DNA of 64,000 nucleotides from an uncultured archaeon (GTDB taxonomy: Archaea; Thermoproteota; Nitrososphaeria; JACIWG01). The stretch is taken from the NCBI GenBank assembly GCA_938034445.1, contig CALHLD010000005.1:83032-147031 (forward strand). The letters run 5' to 3'. A program made the translations under genes and the position numbers. Each line of letters starts with the position of its first letter. Within the stretch, counting starts at the first letter, position 1. The notes below the pieces were generated by a model. That model was given only the letters and a program-made list of their open reading frames with translations. It was not told the DNA's origin and made no database searches. Positions 53,819 through 61,405 of the stretch are shown in pieces.

Positions 53819-53838
53819 ATTGTATAAAAATATACAAT
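53819..53838. promoter_or_regulatory. Perfect 8-bp inverted repeat between two pilin-like genes
   Basis: ATTGTATA-AAAA-TATACAAT lies in the divergent region between the minus-strand pilin (start 53756) and the plus-strand gene at 53893. It may be an operator for either gene or an AT-rich hairpin. CTTTAAATTAAAACC (53869-53883) is the likely promoter element of the rightward gene. Confidence 0.4.
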
Positions 53839-53892
53839 ATAGGCCTTTTTTGAACAGAAACCTTTAAATTAAAACCTAAGATATCTCCAAAT

Positions 53893-54417
53893 ATGAGTAC
53901 AAAAAGCAAAGGTTTTAACACAAAAATATCGACAATAATTCTTGCAGCAATAATAATCATAATAGCATTAGCAATAGCATTTTACATGCAAACGCCAACG
54001 AATTCAACTACAACAACAAGCCAAACAACACAAACAAGCACAACATCCACAACAACCACTAAAACTACAACACAAATGACAAGTATGGGGCCATTTCAAA
54101 TAAAATTAAACAAAATAGAATATGGAATAGTAAAAGAAGAAACTGACCCAAACATATGGAAAATAACACTGAACTATATAAATAAAGAAACAAAAGATAT
54201 AACAGTAGAAGACATACTAGTAAACAACAATACAATAAAATCATACCCCATAGAAGACCAAATAAACCTACCACTAACAATAACAAAAGATAGCACAGGC
54301 ACACTAACACTCAAAATACCAGCATCCAAAGACTATAAACCAAACCAAACAATTGAAGTAAAACTAAAAACCACAACAGGAACAGAATACAACATTCAAA
54401 TACTACTCAAATACTAA
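53893..54417 (+). CDS. Secreted/pilin-like surface protein with Thr-rich stalk
   Basis: 174 residues: a basic N-terminus (MSTKSKGFNTK), one hydrophobic helix (about 12-32), a Ser/Thr/Gln-rich linker (about 35-67, likely O-glycosylated) and a beta-rich C-terminal domain (about 70-174). It could be a membrane-anchored surface protein or a pilin-like subunit; the G-x-N/K signal GFNTKISTIILAA is compatible with prepilin peptidase. The coding strand is very rich in A and poor in G, unlike core genes to the left. Not assigned to a family. Confidence 0.65.
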   Translation: MSTKSKGFNTKISTIILAAIIIIIALAIAFYMQTPTNSTTTTSQTTQTSTTSTTTTKTTTQMTSMGPFQIKLNKIEYGIVKEETDPNIWKITLNYINKETKDITVEDILVNNNTIKSYPIEDQINLPLTITKDSTGTLTLKIPASKDYKPNQTIEVKLKTTTGTEYNIQILLKY

Positions 54418-54679
54418 CCAATTTTAAAAATAAACCAAAATTGTCGCAAACGATTACTTCAGAAACATACCTTATAAAAATCAGGACAGATAGTGAAAAC
54501 GTCAAAACCACCAGATATTCTGGAATAATATAAATAACTAGGCCCAGAATCATGGCAACACAAGGAGCAATAGAATATGCAAAAGAATACAGCATCTTAA
54601 TACATGCTGAAAGAAGACCTAACCAAAACACATCAAACAACATAAAAATAAAATAATCTATTCTATTGATTCCAAACAA
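54407..54679 (-). CDS. Possible small membrane protein
   Basis: 90 codons from a TTG start, with three hydrophobic stretches (about 10-30, 32-50, 55-72). It overlaps the convergent gene by 11 bases. No family, ribosome site or clear promoter is visible, and the region is AT-rich, so the frame may be chance. Listed because the membrane topology is consistent and no other gene fills this gap. Confidence 0.3.
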   Translation of the reverse strand: MFGINRIDYFIFMLFDVFWLGLLSACIKMLYSFAYSIAPCVAMILGLVIYIIPEYLVVLTFSLSVLIFIRYVSEVIVCDNFGLFLKLVSI

Positions 54680-54741
54680 CTAACTTCTATTCACTAAAAT
54701 ATTTAAAATTATAAAAAATATGGCTAATCACGTCAACAAGA

Positions 54742-55083
54742 TTATAATGTCTCATCTATAGCTGAAAAAATTTTTTCTAAAAGCACACGTGTCTTACTAC
54801 AAACATATTCCGCTCTCTGCTTAGAAACTAGTCCATAGGAATCATAATACGATGTCATTACTGCTTTAAAATCATCAGCAGCCTTTACTCCAAAATTCAG
54901 TTCCACAAATAGAACTTCTTTCCCCCTTTCAGGCCTACTTTTCCTATGTTTAACAGCATATGCTGCTATTGCAAACTCAACTGCTTTAAAAGCATTCTGT
55001 ACCCTAACAGTAGGACTAATATTCTCATCAAATGCTATTCTAGCAAATTCTCTAGAAGACTTTAGAAAATCTTGCCAGCTCAA
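54742..55083 (-). CDS. HEPN-like domain protein
   Basis: 113 residues, all-helical, with the HEPN-like VQNAFKAVEFAIAAYAVKHRKSRPERG (the first and second helices with the basic turn) and a closing helix YVCSKTRVLLEKIFSAIDE. It follows a nucleotidyltransferase gene by six bases on the same strand. The pair is of HEPN/MNT toxin-antitoxin type. The active-site R...H pair is not clear. Confidence 0.65.
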   Translation of the reverse strand: MSWQDFLKSSREFARIAFDENISPTVRVQNAFKAVEFAIAAYAVKHRKSRPERGKEVLFVELNFGVKAADDFKAVMTSYYDSYGLVSKQRAEYVCSKTRVLLEKIFSAIDETL

Positions 55084-55089
55084 ATGACT

Positions 55090-55713
55090 TCACCCCATAT
55101 CCCCAAAAAGAAGATTTACTGCAATCCTTCTATAGTTTACACCATACCTAGAAAAGAAATCTTCAACACTCCTAAATGTTTCCGCTGGAACCATGATAGC
55201 GCCCCTTCCAAGCTTAAAACCTTTCCACTTCCCAAGTAACCCACTATAAACATACTTGCCCTTCCTCCTACCATAAAGTGCTACAATAACCCTATTCTTT
55301 ACACTATAATCAAGCTTAGACAAGTCAAAAACATAAACATAATACAAGTTTAAAGGAAAAATATTAGACTTTAACGCAACATCGCTTAGCCTCTTATATA
55401 ACACTATACCATCTCTAACAACCTCAAATGAAAAGTGCGCGCTACCAGAAAGCTCCTCATAACCCTTATTAATTATTGAAACATTCATATCATGTACTCC
55501 AGCCGCCAATCTTGCAGTAACATCCTCAGCTTTAATAGCCCAATCTTCACTCTCGTACAAAAGCAGTAGGTCGATATCACTTCCCCTACGCTCTTCCCCC
55601 CTAGCAACCGAACCAAACAGTATAATAGCATCCAACCCACATAGACCACTATCTAAAATCCTCCTACATACATCCAAAGCAACCTTAACCCTCTCTTTAT
55701 CTAAAATATACAT
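55090..55713 (-). CDS. MNT-type nucleotidyltransferase
   Basis: 207 residues. IILFGSVARGEERRGSDIDLLLLYE (about 31-55) is the complete nucleotidyltransferase motif with GS and DxD. The C-terminal half (about 110-207) is larger than in minimal MNT proteins and contains a basic patch (ALYGRRKGKYVYSGLLGKWKG) with unknown role, perhaps RNA binding or an autonomous domain. First gene of a pair with the HEPN-like gene. A TATA-like TTATAAATAT is located at about 55737-55746 in minus-strand reading. Confidence 0.8.
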   Translation of the reverse strand: MYILDKERVKVALDVCRRILDSGLCGLDAIILFGSVARGEERRGSDIDLLLLYESEDWAIKAEDVTARLAAGVHDMNVSIINKGYEELSGSAHFSFEVVRDGIVLYKRLSDVALKSNIFPLNLYYVYVFDLSKLDYSVKNRVIVALYGRRKGKYVYSGLLGKWKGFKLGRGAIMVPAETFRSVEDFFSRYGVNYRRIAVNLLFGDMG

Positions 55714-55971
55714 TCCACATTATAAGGAAAAACCCGATATTTATAACCCTTTTCCCAACAATCTGGAAAATTACCTTCAAAAGAAGTTACACAATCATTA
55801 GACTCTTAAAAACCTATATATCCCATATAACCCTTAAATCGACTGCTATAGCCTTAACAAAATCCAGTACAATTTTCGATTTAAAAAGAATCTATAAAAA
55901 AGCTTTGAAACGTTTCAAAATATTGGTGTATAGATTTTCCTGTATATAGAAGTTTCTATTCATTTGACACT
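55714..55971. other. Intergenic region with a 16-bp perfect palindrome
   Basis: Non-coding DNA between the MNT promoter and the IS relic. TTTGAAACGTTTCAAA at 55904-55919 is a perfect 16-base palindrome. Nothing else is recognised. The palindrome could be an operator of a lost gene or a target-site feature beside the IS605-type end at 55972. Confidence 0.4.
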
Positions 55972-56408
55972 CTCCTCGACTAAAGTCGGGAGATTCTCAG
56001 TTCGTTAGCCTAATGGCTTCATCCTACTGAGTTATGGGCTGTGTCAATTCAGCCCCTGCTATGGACATGTAGCCCATAGCCCGCCTGAGTATGTTCATGG
56101 CTCCGTTATAGTCTGCGTTGCATTGGTATCCGCAGTGAGGACACCTAAAGGAGCTTCCGACTCGAAGCCCCCTATGTCCACATTTATGACATGTTTTAGA
56201 GGTGTTCCTTTCACTAAGTTTAACGACTTTTATTCCTAACCATTTAGCCTTATACTCTATGAACCTGTTTAGCCTATGGTATGAGAAACCATTGTTAAGG
56301 CTTCCTTTTGAAGACTCTGCCTTTCCCATTTCTCCTTATCCTAATAATAATGGTTGCCAAGAAAACCTAGAGTTTTAACTCTGGGATGAAAGAGCAAAAT
56401 TTTAAATA
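55972..56408 (-). mobile_element. Internally deleted IS200/IS605-type element with tnpB 3' end
   Basis: About 440 bases bounded by a right-end hairpin CTCCTCGAC-TAA-AGTCGGGAG (55972-55992) and a left-end hairpin CCTAGAGT-TTTA-ACTCTGGG (56366-56385) followed by GGATGAA and TTTAAATA. Reading on the minus strand gives promoter, left hairpin, a short tnpB remnant, and the right hairpin. The tnpB 5' two thirds are missing, so the element cannot move alone. Exact ends are uncertain because the flanking target sites cannot be compared. Confidence 0.7.
56024..56329 (-). pseudogene. tnpB: TnpB C-terminal fragment A
   Basis: 101 codons equal to the last quarter of a TnpB (Cas12-like RNA-guided nuclease ancestor). 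Present are the bridge segment YHRLNRFIEYKAKWLGIKVVK, the zinc finger CHKCG...CPHCG and the RuvC III motif DYNGAMNI. RuvC I and II and the N-terminal recognition lobe are absent, so it has no nuclease function. It continues to the right end of its element. Confidence 0.85.
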
Positions 56409-56420
56409 TGTAAAATTCAA

Positions 56421-56615
56421 GTGTATCTTTGGGATGTTCCCTTGAAGAAGAAATTAAACGCATGCGTAAACATAGCCCATAGGATAATAGGTTCTATGGG
56501 ATGGAGGAGCAGTGAGCCCCTCAAACCAGCAGATGTGGCTGAAAGCGTAAAGCTTCAGGCGAACGCTGGAATCTCCCGGCTTCAGCCGTGGAGAGGCTCA
56601 CCTCCATGCAGATAA
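56421..56615 (+). pseudogene. tnpB: TnpB C-terminal fragment B
   Basis: 65 codons from a second, oppositely oriented tnpB: NACVNIAHRIIGSMGWRSSEP and KPADVAES followed by NAGISRLQPWRGSPPCR are the tail seen at the 3' end of many archaeal tnpB genes, and they overlap the right-end hairpin. It begins exactly after the RuvC III aspartate, so everything catalytic is missing. The nearby fragment A and this one are tail-outward, not halves of one gene. Confidence 0.75.
56573..56593 (+). repeat. IS605-type right-end hairpin B
   Basis: CTCCCGGCTTCAGCCGTGGAG folds as a near-perfect stem. It aligns with the reverse complement of the right end of element A (CTCCCGACTTTAGTCGAGGAG), base for base apart from five positions, and both continue with a GAG(A/G) run. 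It is the right end belonging to tnpB fragment B; in active elements this region also encodes the 3' part of the guide (omega) RNA. Confidence 0.7.
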
Positions 56616-57009
56616 CGTTGAAAGTTCTCATATTCACGTCTTAAAAGTTCTTCTTTGCCTTTCCTTAATTCAAGAATCTTAGCCTTAACAGTCTTTTTAT
56701 CCTTTAGAGTGACTCACTCCACAATAAATATGGCATCAACAACTATTTAAACGCATTCATCCCATGAATAAATTTCATGGGATTTCTGCTACGTTCATGT
56801 AAAAGCAAAAAGTAATCTTCTATTATCTTATCGGTTATCAAAATACTTTCCTTCTTTTCTGTAGATTAGGTCGTATCGCTCAAGCTCTTGAAGATAATAG
56901 GGGACGCTTAATAGTTTTAGCTTGATATGCTGGGCGATCTGTGAAGAAGTGTTTTACATTAAGCGATTGCTCGCAGTATTTTTCACAGTTTGCCTCTTCG
57001 TAGAGGAAC
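56616..57009. other. Gene debris around solo IS end
   Basis: No intact gene. On the minus strand 56605-56724 reads through as a lysine/glutamate-rich peptide (KAKILELRKGKEELL) cut off by the IS right end, probably the start of a lost gene. On the same strand about 56850-56930 reads LKLLSVPYYLQELERYDLIY before a stop, which recalls the winged-helix end of an archaeal ATPase with a frameshift. Both are weak readings. Confidence 0.35.
56744..56783 (+). repeat. Solitary IS605-type left end
   Basis: TATTTAAA (56744-56751), then TTCATCCC and a 10-base stem ATCCCATGAA-TAAAT-TTCATGGGAT (56759-56783) followed by TTTCT. This order (TATTTAAA, TTCATCC, hairpin with TAAA loop, GG..TTTCT) is shared with the left ends at 45.5 and 56.4 kb. 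No tnpB follows, so it is a solo end. Confidence 0.6.
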
Positions 57010-57543
57010 CTAAATCTTCTTTGCTTTAACAAAAATTCTAGGAAAGGCTAAATTATAAAAGAAAGGAAAAACTGACAAAACCTTATCTATAATAATCCGC
57101 AGCAAAGAAAAACGTCCAAAAACAGGTGCTTCACAAAACCTTATATCGATAATCCTAAATCCTGCATCCTCAAAAAGATTTCTTAAATGCTCAGAAGTAA
57201 ATAAGGCATAATGCTTATCCAACAACTTACCCTCATATCCACCAACATGTACACCAGATTTAACAAACATATAATTTGATAAATGAAAACGCCAATAACC
57301 AGCATTATCAGTAATCAAAACAATAACACCGTCCATCTTAAGAACACGAAACATTTCTCTAATAAAATTAAATGGATTTTTTAAATGCTCAAGAAGATTC
57401 TTTGAATAAATAACATCACAGCACCCATCCCTTATAGGTATACTAAAATCTAGATCAGCTACAACATCAACCGAAGGACTTCTATAAATGTCAATCTTCA
57501 CATCACCTAACACTTCATTACCACAACCTAAATTAACTAGCAT
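57010..57543 (-). CDS. Class I SAM-dependent methyltransferase
   Basis: About 177 residues. VNLGCGNEVLGDVKIDI (SAM motif I and post I), CDVIYSKNLLEHL (motif II region) and VLKMDGVIVLITDN (motif III) identify a type 11 methyltransferase of the kind found in cell-surface glycan loci. The last 30 residues hold a hydrophobic patch. I prefer ATG 57543 over 57564, because the TATA-like TTTTAAATATTT at about 57571-57582 lies too close to the earlier one. Substrate unknown; near glycosyltransferase genes. Confidence 0.78.
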   Translation of the reverse strand: MLVNLGCGNEVLGDVKIDIYRSPSVDVVADLDFSIPIRDGCCDVIYSKNLLEHLKNPFNFIREMFRVLKMDGVIVLITDNAGYWRFHLSNYMFVKSGVHVGGYEGKLLDKHYALFTSEHLRNLFEDAGFRIIDIRFCEAPVFGRFSLLRIIIDKVLSVFPFFYNLAFPRIFVKAKKI

Positions 57544-57564
57544 GAGAGTCCGAAATAAAATCAT

Positions 57565-57837
57565 TCGTAAATATTTAAAATTTTCTAAGTATAAAGAAGC
57601 AATTATTAGATATTTGAATACATGTGACTAATAACCTTTTGACATCATTAAACGAGAAAGAAAACATTTTCAAATCTTCAACCTACTTAATGTCCAAGAT
57701 TATTATGGTTGAGTTTCCTTACTACAATCAATATGATAAACAATGGTTGGAAAAAGAAACAATAGCAACATACACCATTAAATAAATTTTTTCCTAATTT
57801 TTATTATACCTAAGGTTCATATAATAGATTAGATCTA
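57565..57837. other. Intergenic region with a doubtful short frame
   Basis: AT-rich, divergent promoter region for the methyltransferase and the HEPN gene. A 53-codon frame (GTG 57624 to TAA 57785, containing MSKIIMVEFPYYNQYDKQW) is open, without known motif or ribosome site; it could be debris of a surface-polysaccharide gene. TTTTTATTATACC (57797-57809) may be the TATA region for the HEPN gene. Confidence 0.3.
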
Positions 57838-57846
57838 TTGAAAGTG

Positions 57847-58242
57847 ATGGTAGAAAGAAGTAAAGATTGGATGGACCAAGCAGAAGGGGATCTAGAACAT
57901 GCCAAAAGCGACCTAAAGCATGGACACTACGACTGGGCCTGCTTCTCATCACAACAGTCAGCTGAAAAGGCAGTTAAAGCTGTATTCCAAAGGTTAGGTG
58001 CTGAAGCATGGGGTCACTCGGTATACGATCTACTACTAGAATTAAAAAGTAAAATAAATGTGGGTGAAGAATTGTTAGAATATTCTCTGGAACTTGACAA
58101 AGCATATATTCCAACGAGATATCCTAATGCACATCCATCATCTTCTCCAAGAAGAAGATATACAAAAAAAGAGGCTGAAAGGTTGATAGAATATGCAGAA
58201 AAAATCCTCACATTCTGTAAAAATATATTATCCAAAATATAG
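57847..58242 (+). CDS. HEPN-domain toxin-like protein
   Basis: 131 residues. Classic HEPN sequence: AEGDLEHAKSDLKHGHYDWACFSSQQSAEKAVKA (in two helices) and YIPTRYPNAHPSSSP, where R-x4-H is the RNase active-site motif of HEPN toxins. The ATG at 57847 is used in preference to TTG 57838, since homologues start near MxxRSKDWM. Overlaps the MNT gene by 50 bases. Together they form a HEPN/MNT toxin-antitoxin pair. Confidence 0.9.
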   Translation: MVERSKDWMDQAEGDLEHAKSDLKHGHYDWACFSSQQSAEKAVKAVFQRLGAEAWGHSVYDLLLELKSKINVGEELLEYSLELDKAYIPTRYPNAHPSSSPRRRYTKKEAERLIEYAEKILTFCKNILSKI

Positions 58243-58546
58243 TCCAGAAGAAGTAGTTAAGGAATTTAAAAACACTATACAAATGTTATCAAATAAACTA
58301 AGTATAGAAAAAGCCATACTCTTTGGTTCATATGCGAAAAAACGTTATACAGTAGCAAGCGACATCGACATATTAATCGTATTCGATGAAACAAAACATA
58401 GCGAAAATGAAGTATACACGATTCTTAGAAAAAACATAAAGATTCCAAGAATAGAATTACATATCCTCACAAAAAAAGACTATATAATGGCAAGAGAATC
58501 AAAATGGATAAAAACCATAGAAAAAGAAGGAATAAAAATCATATAA
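58193..58546 (+). CDS. MNT nucleotidyltransferase antitoxin-like protein
   Basis: 117 residues (fewer if a later start is used). ILFGSYAKKRYTVASDIDILIVFDE (about 42-66) is the full motif with GSY and DxD, the type that AMPylates or otherwise modifies the partner HEPN toxin. The 50-base overlap with the HEPN gene is long, so the true start may be a few codons downstream, but no internal ATG lies near the overlap end. Confidence 0.85.
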   Translation: MQKKSSHSVKIYYPKYSPEEVVKEFKNTIQMLSNKLSIEKAILFGSYAKKRYTVASDIDILIVFDETKHSENEVYTILRKNIKIPRIELHILTKKDYIMARESKWIKTIEKEGIKII

Positions 58547-58702
58547 ATTAACACATCTTTTCTCTAAAAACTGGTATAAGCTAACAATTTAAATAATCAT
58601 ATTTACGCTAAAAGCAATAATCATGAACTTAAAATTTGCAAAAAATCTAATATGAAAATTATTTAAATGTAACGAACAAACATTTAACAAAATATATTTT
58701 CT

Positions 58703-58730
58703 AAGTTATCAAAAATGATAACTTTAAATA
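58703..58730. promoter_or_regulatory. Operator-like inverted repeat at the AbiE promoter
   Basis: AAGTTATCA-AAAA-TGATAACTT (58703-58724) is a perfect 9-base inverted repeat. Its right arm runs into TTTAAATA (58723-58730), a TATA box 24 bases before the AbiEi-like start. AbiEi antitoxins in bacteria bind inverted repeats in their own promoter and repress it, so this is a likely autoregulatory site. Confidence 0.65.
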
Positions 58731-58753
58731 TACAAAAAATTAATAGCATGTGA

Positions 58754-59470
58754 ATGAAAAGTTTTGAGCTAATAGAAACATTAAAGGAATCAAAAATCAG
58801 CATCTTCACCCTAGGCGATATAATAAAAATAGTAAACAAAAACGAAAATTACGTAAAACTCTTACTCCACAGGCTTATAAAAAGAAACCTATTAAACAGG
58901 ATAGGAAAAAACAAATACATATTACCAAATCAAAACCCATACACTATTGCATCATCAGTAACCACCCCCTCATACATTTCATTTATCTCAGCCTATTCAT
59001 ATTATAGCCTAACAACACATATTCCTACAACAATCTACATTGCAAGCCTTAAACAGAAAAAAGATTTCTCATACAACAATTATACGCTAAAATTTATCAA
59101 ATTCACGAAAACAAGATTTTTCGGCTACAAAAAAGATTATTTAGAAGGAAAAACAGTATTTGTAGCAGAATTAGAAAAAGCAATACTAGACAGCCTATAC
59201 CTACCAAAATACACTCCACTAACAGAAACCTTTAACGTACTAAAAGAAGCCGACCTAGAAAAAGAGAAACTCATAGACTATTCTAAAAAATTTAATTCAA
59301 AAATAGTAATAAAAAGGCTAGGCTTCCTACTAGAAGCCGCGGGCAAAAAGGCTCCAAGCATATACAAAAAAATGGTTAACAAAAACTATGAACTACTCAA
59401 TCCAATAAAACCGCCAACAGACAAAAAAGACAAAAAATGGAAAATAATAGTTAACGAAGTGCTAGAATAA
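58754..59470 (+). CDS. AbiEi-like antitoxin/transcriptional regulator
   Basis: 238 residues. The N-terminal winged helix (FTLGDIIKIVNKNENYVKLLLHRLIKRNLL) is followed by an AbiEi-type C-terminal domain (PSYISFISAYSYYSLTTHIP and VFVAELEKAILDSLYLPKY). It should repress its own operon and neutralise the nucleotidyltransferase toxin encoded next, with which it overlaps by one base (TAATG). Transcript probably leaderless. Codon use is strongly A-biased. Confidence 0.82.
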   Translation: MKSFELIETLKESKISIFTLGDIIKIVNKNENYVKLLLHRLIKRNLLNRIGKNKYILPNQNPYTIASSVTTPSYISFISAYSYYSLTTHIPTTIYIASLKQKKDFSYNNYTLKFIKFTKTRFFGYKKDYLEGKTVFVAELEKAILDSLYLPKYTPLTETFNVLKEADLEKEKLIDYSKKFNSKIVIKRLGFLLEAAGKKAPSIYKKMVNKNYELLNPIKPPTDKKDKKWKIIVNEVLE

Positions 59471-60231
59471 TGCTAGACAGAAGACAACTTCAAGAATTAA
59501 CTAAAGCTTCAGGATTCAACCTATGGCAAACAGAAAAAGACTACTTACAGCACATTTTCCTCCTATTCCTTTCAGTAGAATCTAAAAGAGAACTAGTCTT
59601 CAAGGGCGGTACTGCACTACAAAAAGTTTATGGATTAAACAGATTCAGCCTAGATCTCGACTTTACCTCAACAAATAATAAAGAGGAAGAGATTGTGAAC
59701 AAAATCGCTAAAGACATAAAAGATTTCGGATATCAAACAGAAATAGCAAAAATAATGCATTTCGAGGACAAGAGCAAAGCATTAATCCTAAAAATCAAAG
59801 GACCACTATACGACGGAACAGAAAAAAGTATAACATCATTAAGAATAGAAATAAGCCATAGAAAAGACCTACAACTAGAACCAGAAACAAAAGAAATAGT
59901 CCCCATATACCCAGACATAAAACCATACCTTACAATAATAATGAAGCTCGAAGAAATTCTAGCAGAAAAAATAAGAGCAATCTACTACCGAGGCAGAGCA
60001 CGTGACCTATATGACCTATGGTTTCTAATCAAGAAAAATATAAAATGTGACACAAACCTGATCAATAAAAAACTAGAATACTATAAACTAACATACAACA
60101 AACAAGAATTCAAGAAAAAAATTCTAGAAATAGAAAAAATATGGACAACAGAAATAAAACCAATAGCAACATTCACACCACCATTCAAGACAATCCTAAA
60201 AGACATAGAATCACTATTCAACAACCAATAA
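59470..60231 (+). CDS. abiEii: AbiEii-like nucleotidyltransferase toxin
   Basis: 253 residues of the AbiEii/AbiGii family. ELVFKGGTALQKVYGLNRFSLDLDF (about 40-64) holds the G[G/S] and DxD nucleotidyltransferase residues, and LAEKIRAIYYRGRARDLYDLWFL (about 161-183) is the conserved second motif with the catalytic lysine/arginine/aspartate. Bacterial members transfer nucleotides to tRNA and cause phage-triggered arrest. Operon with the AbiEi-like gene. Confidence 0.88.
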   Translation: MLDRRQLQELTKASGFNLWQTEKDYLQHIFLLFLSVESKRELVFKGGTALQKVYGLNRFSLDLDFTSTNNKEEEIVNKIAKDIKDFGYQTEIAKIMHFEDKSKALILKIKGPLYDGTEKSITSLRIEISHRKDLQLEPETKEIVPIYPDIKPYLTIIMKLEEILAEKIRAIYYRGRARDLYDLWFLIKKNIKCDTNLINKKLEYYKLTYNKQEFKKKILEIEKIWTTEIKPIATFTPPFKTILKDIESLFNNQ

Positions 60232-60303
60232 CCATAATATCTCAAAATCCAGCAGCAAAAATGGACAGTTATCCTTAAATACTCTTACAAATTAAATAAT
60301 ATA

Positions 60304-61380
60304 ATGTACATGAGTGAACTAAAAAAAGAATTCCTAAAACTATTAGAGAAGGATAAAGAGTTCAGATACGCCGTAGCAGGATATCTAGGATTATCGGAAA
60401 TACTCAAAAGACTGGATAGGCTTGAGGAGGGACAGAACAAATTATGGGAAGCACAAAATAGGCTTTGGGATGAAATTAAGAGTTTAAAAGAAGTACAAAA
60501 CAAACTTTGGGAGGAAATCAAAAATCTGAGGGAGGGGCAAAACAAGCTTTTAGAGGAAGTCAAAAGTTTAAGGGAAGGACAAAATAAACTGTGGGAAGAA
60601 GTTAGAAGCTTAAGGGAAGATCAAAACAGGCTTTGGGAGGAAGTTAAAAATCTGAGAGAAGATCAAAACAGACTCTGGGAAGAGGTTAAAGGTTTAAGGG
60701 AGACACAAAATAAGCTTTTAGAGGAAGTTAAAGGTTTAAGGGAAGGTCAAAACAGGCTTTGGGAAGAGGTTAAAAGTTTAAGAGAAGCACAAAATAGGCT
60801 TTGGGAAGGAGCTAGAGGCTTAATGGAAGGACAAAACAGACTCTGGGAAGAAGTTAAAAGTTTAAGGGAGGGGCAGAACAAGCTATGGGAAGAAGTCAAA
60901 AGTTTAAGAGAAGGACAAAATAGCTTGCTAGAAGGACAAAAAAGACTTTGGAACGAAGTAAAGATCTTAAGAGAAGATTTCCACAACATGAAAAAAACCC
61001 TAGAAAGAATAACAATATCAGAGGAAGAAGAAGCAAGCGAAGTAGTAAGCTACAGACTAGAAAAAGAATACGGCATCAAAATAAAATTCCAACGAATATA
61101 CATAGACGACAAAGAAATAAACCTCTATACTACAACAGAAGACACATGCATAATAGGAGAAGTAACAACAAGACTAGGAACAAAACTAGTAAATGAACTA
61201 GAAGAAAAAATCCAGCAAATAAAAAAATTGAGGCCAGAACTCCTAAAACCAAAAATGATAAAACTAATCTACACAATAATGGCTACACAAGAAGCAGTAG
61301 AACAAGCGAAAGAATACGGCATATGGGTACTAAACTGGAAAGAAGACCTAACACCACTAAAAACACACCAAATAATATAA
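60304..61380 (+). CDS. Long coiled-coil protein with nuclease-fold-like tail
   Basis: 358 residues: a short helical head (1-41), a regular coiled coil of heptad pairs (42-223), a linker (to about 238) and a compact C-terminal domain (239-358). The last resembles the DUF3782-type PD-(D/E)xK fold, but the expected D...ExK is INLYTTTEDTCIIGEVTTR, with Asn for Asp and Thr for Lys, so it is probably not catalytic. TYMATQEAVEQAKEYGIWVL-type endings are normal for the family. It stands alone after the AbiE pair; ATG 60310 is an alternative start. Function unknown; a scaffold or sensor is possible. Confidence 0.72.
   Translation: MYMSELKKEFLKLLEKDKEFRYAVAGYLGLSEILKRLDRLEEGQNKLWEAQNRLWDEIKSLKEVQNKLWEEIKNLREGQNKLLEEVKSLREGQNKLWEEVRSLREDQNRLWEEVKNLREDQNRLWEEVKGLRETQNKLLEEVKGLREGQNRLWEEVKSLREAQNRLWEGARGLMEGQNRLWEEVKSLREGQNKLWEEVKSLREGQNSLLEGQKRLWNEVKILREDFHNMKKTLERITISEEEEASEVVSYRLEKEYGIKIKFQRIYIDDKEINLYTTTEDTCIIGEVTTRLGTKLVNELEEKIQQIKKLRPELLKPKMIKLIYTIMATQEAVEQAKEYGIWVLNWKEDLTPLKTHQII
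60427..60972 (+). repeat. 42-bp (14-residue) coding repeat, 26 heptads
   Basis: Within the coiled-coil gene the unit EGQNKLWEEVKSLR is repeated, with small changes, in twelve full 14-residue copies plus two 7-residue half copies. Q-N at fixed positions and W/L at the core positions are nearly invariant. Nucleotide copies differ at third positions, so the array is old enough to have drifted and is probably kept by selection, yet it can expand or shrink by recombination. Confidence 0.9.
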
Positions 61381-61405
61381 ATAACATAAAATTATTTTTC
61401 GAATT

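Noticed and set aside
60427..60972. The repeat as a CRISPR-like or intergenic satellite array
   Set aside because: Repeat units are in frame, contiguous and encode heptads in a long gene, with no spacers.
60747..60989. Antisense frame of about 80 codons in the coiled-coil repeat
   Set aside because: The 42-bp periodicity keeps other frames open; its Ser/Phe/Leu repeat is a by-product.
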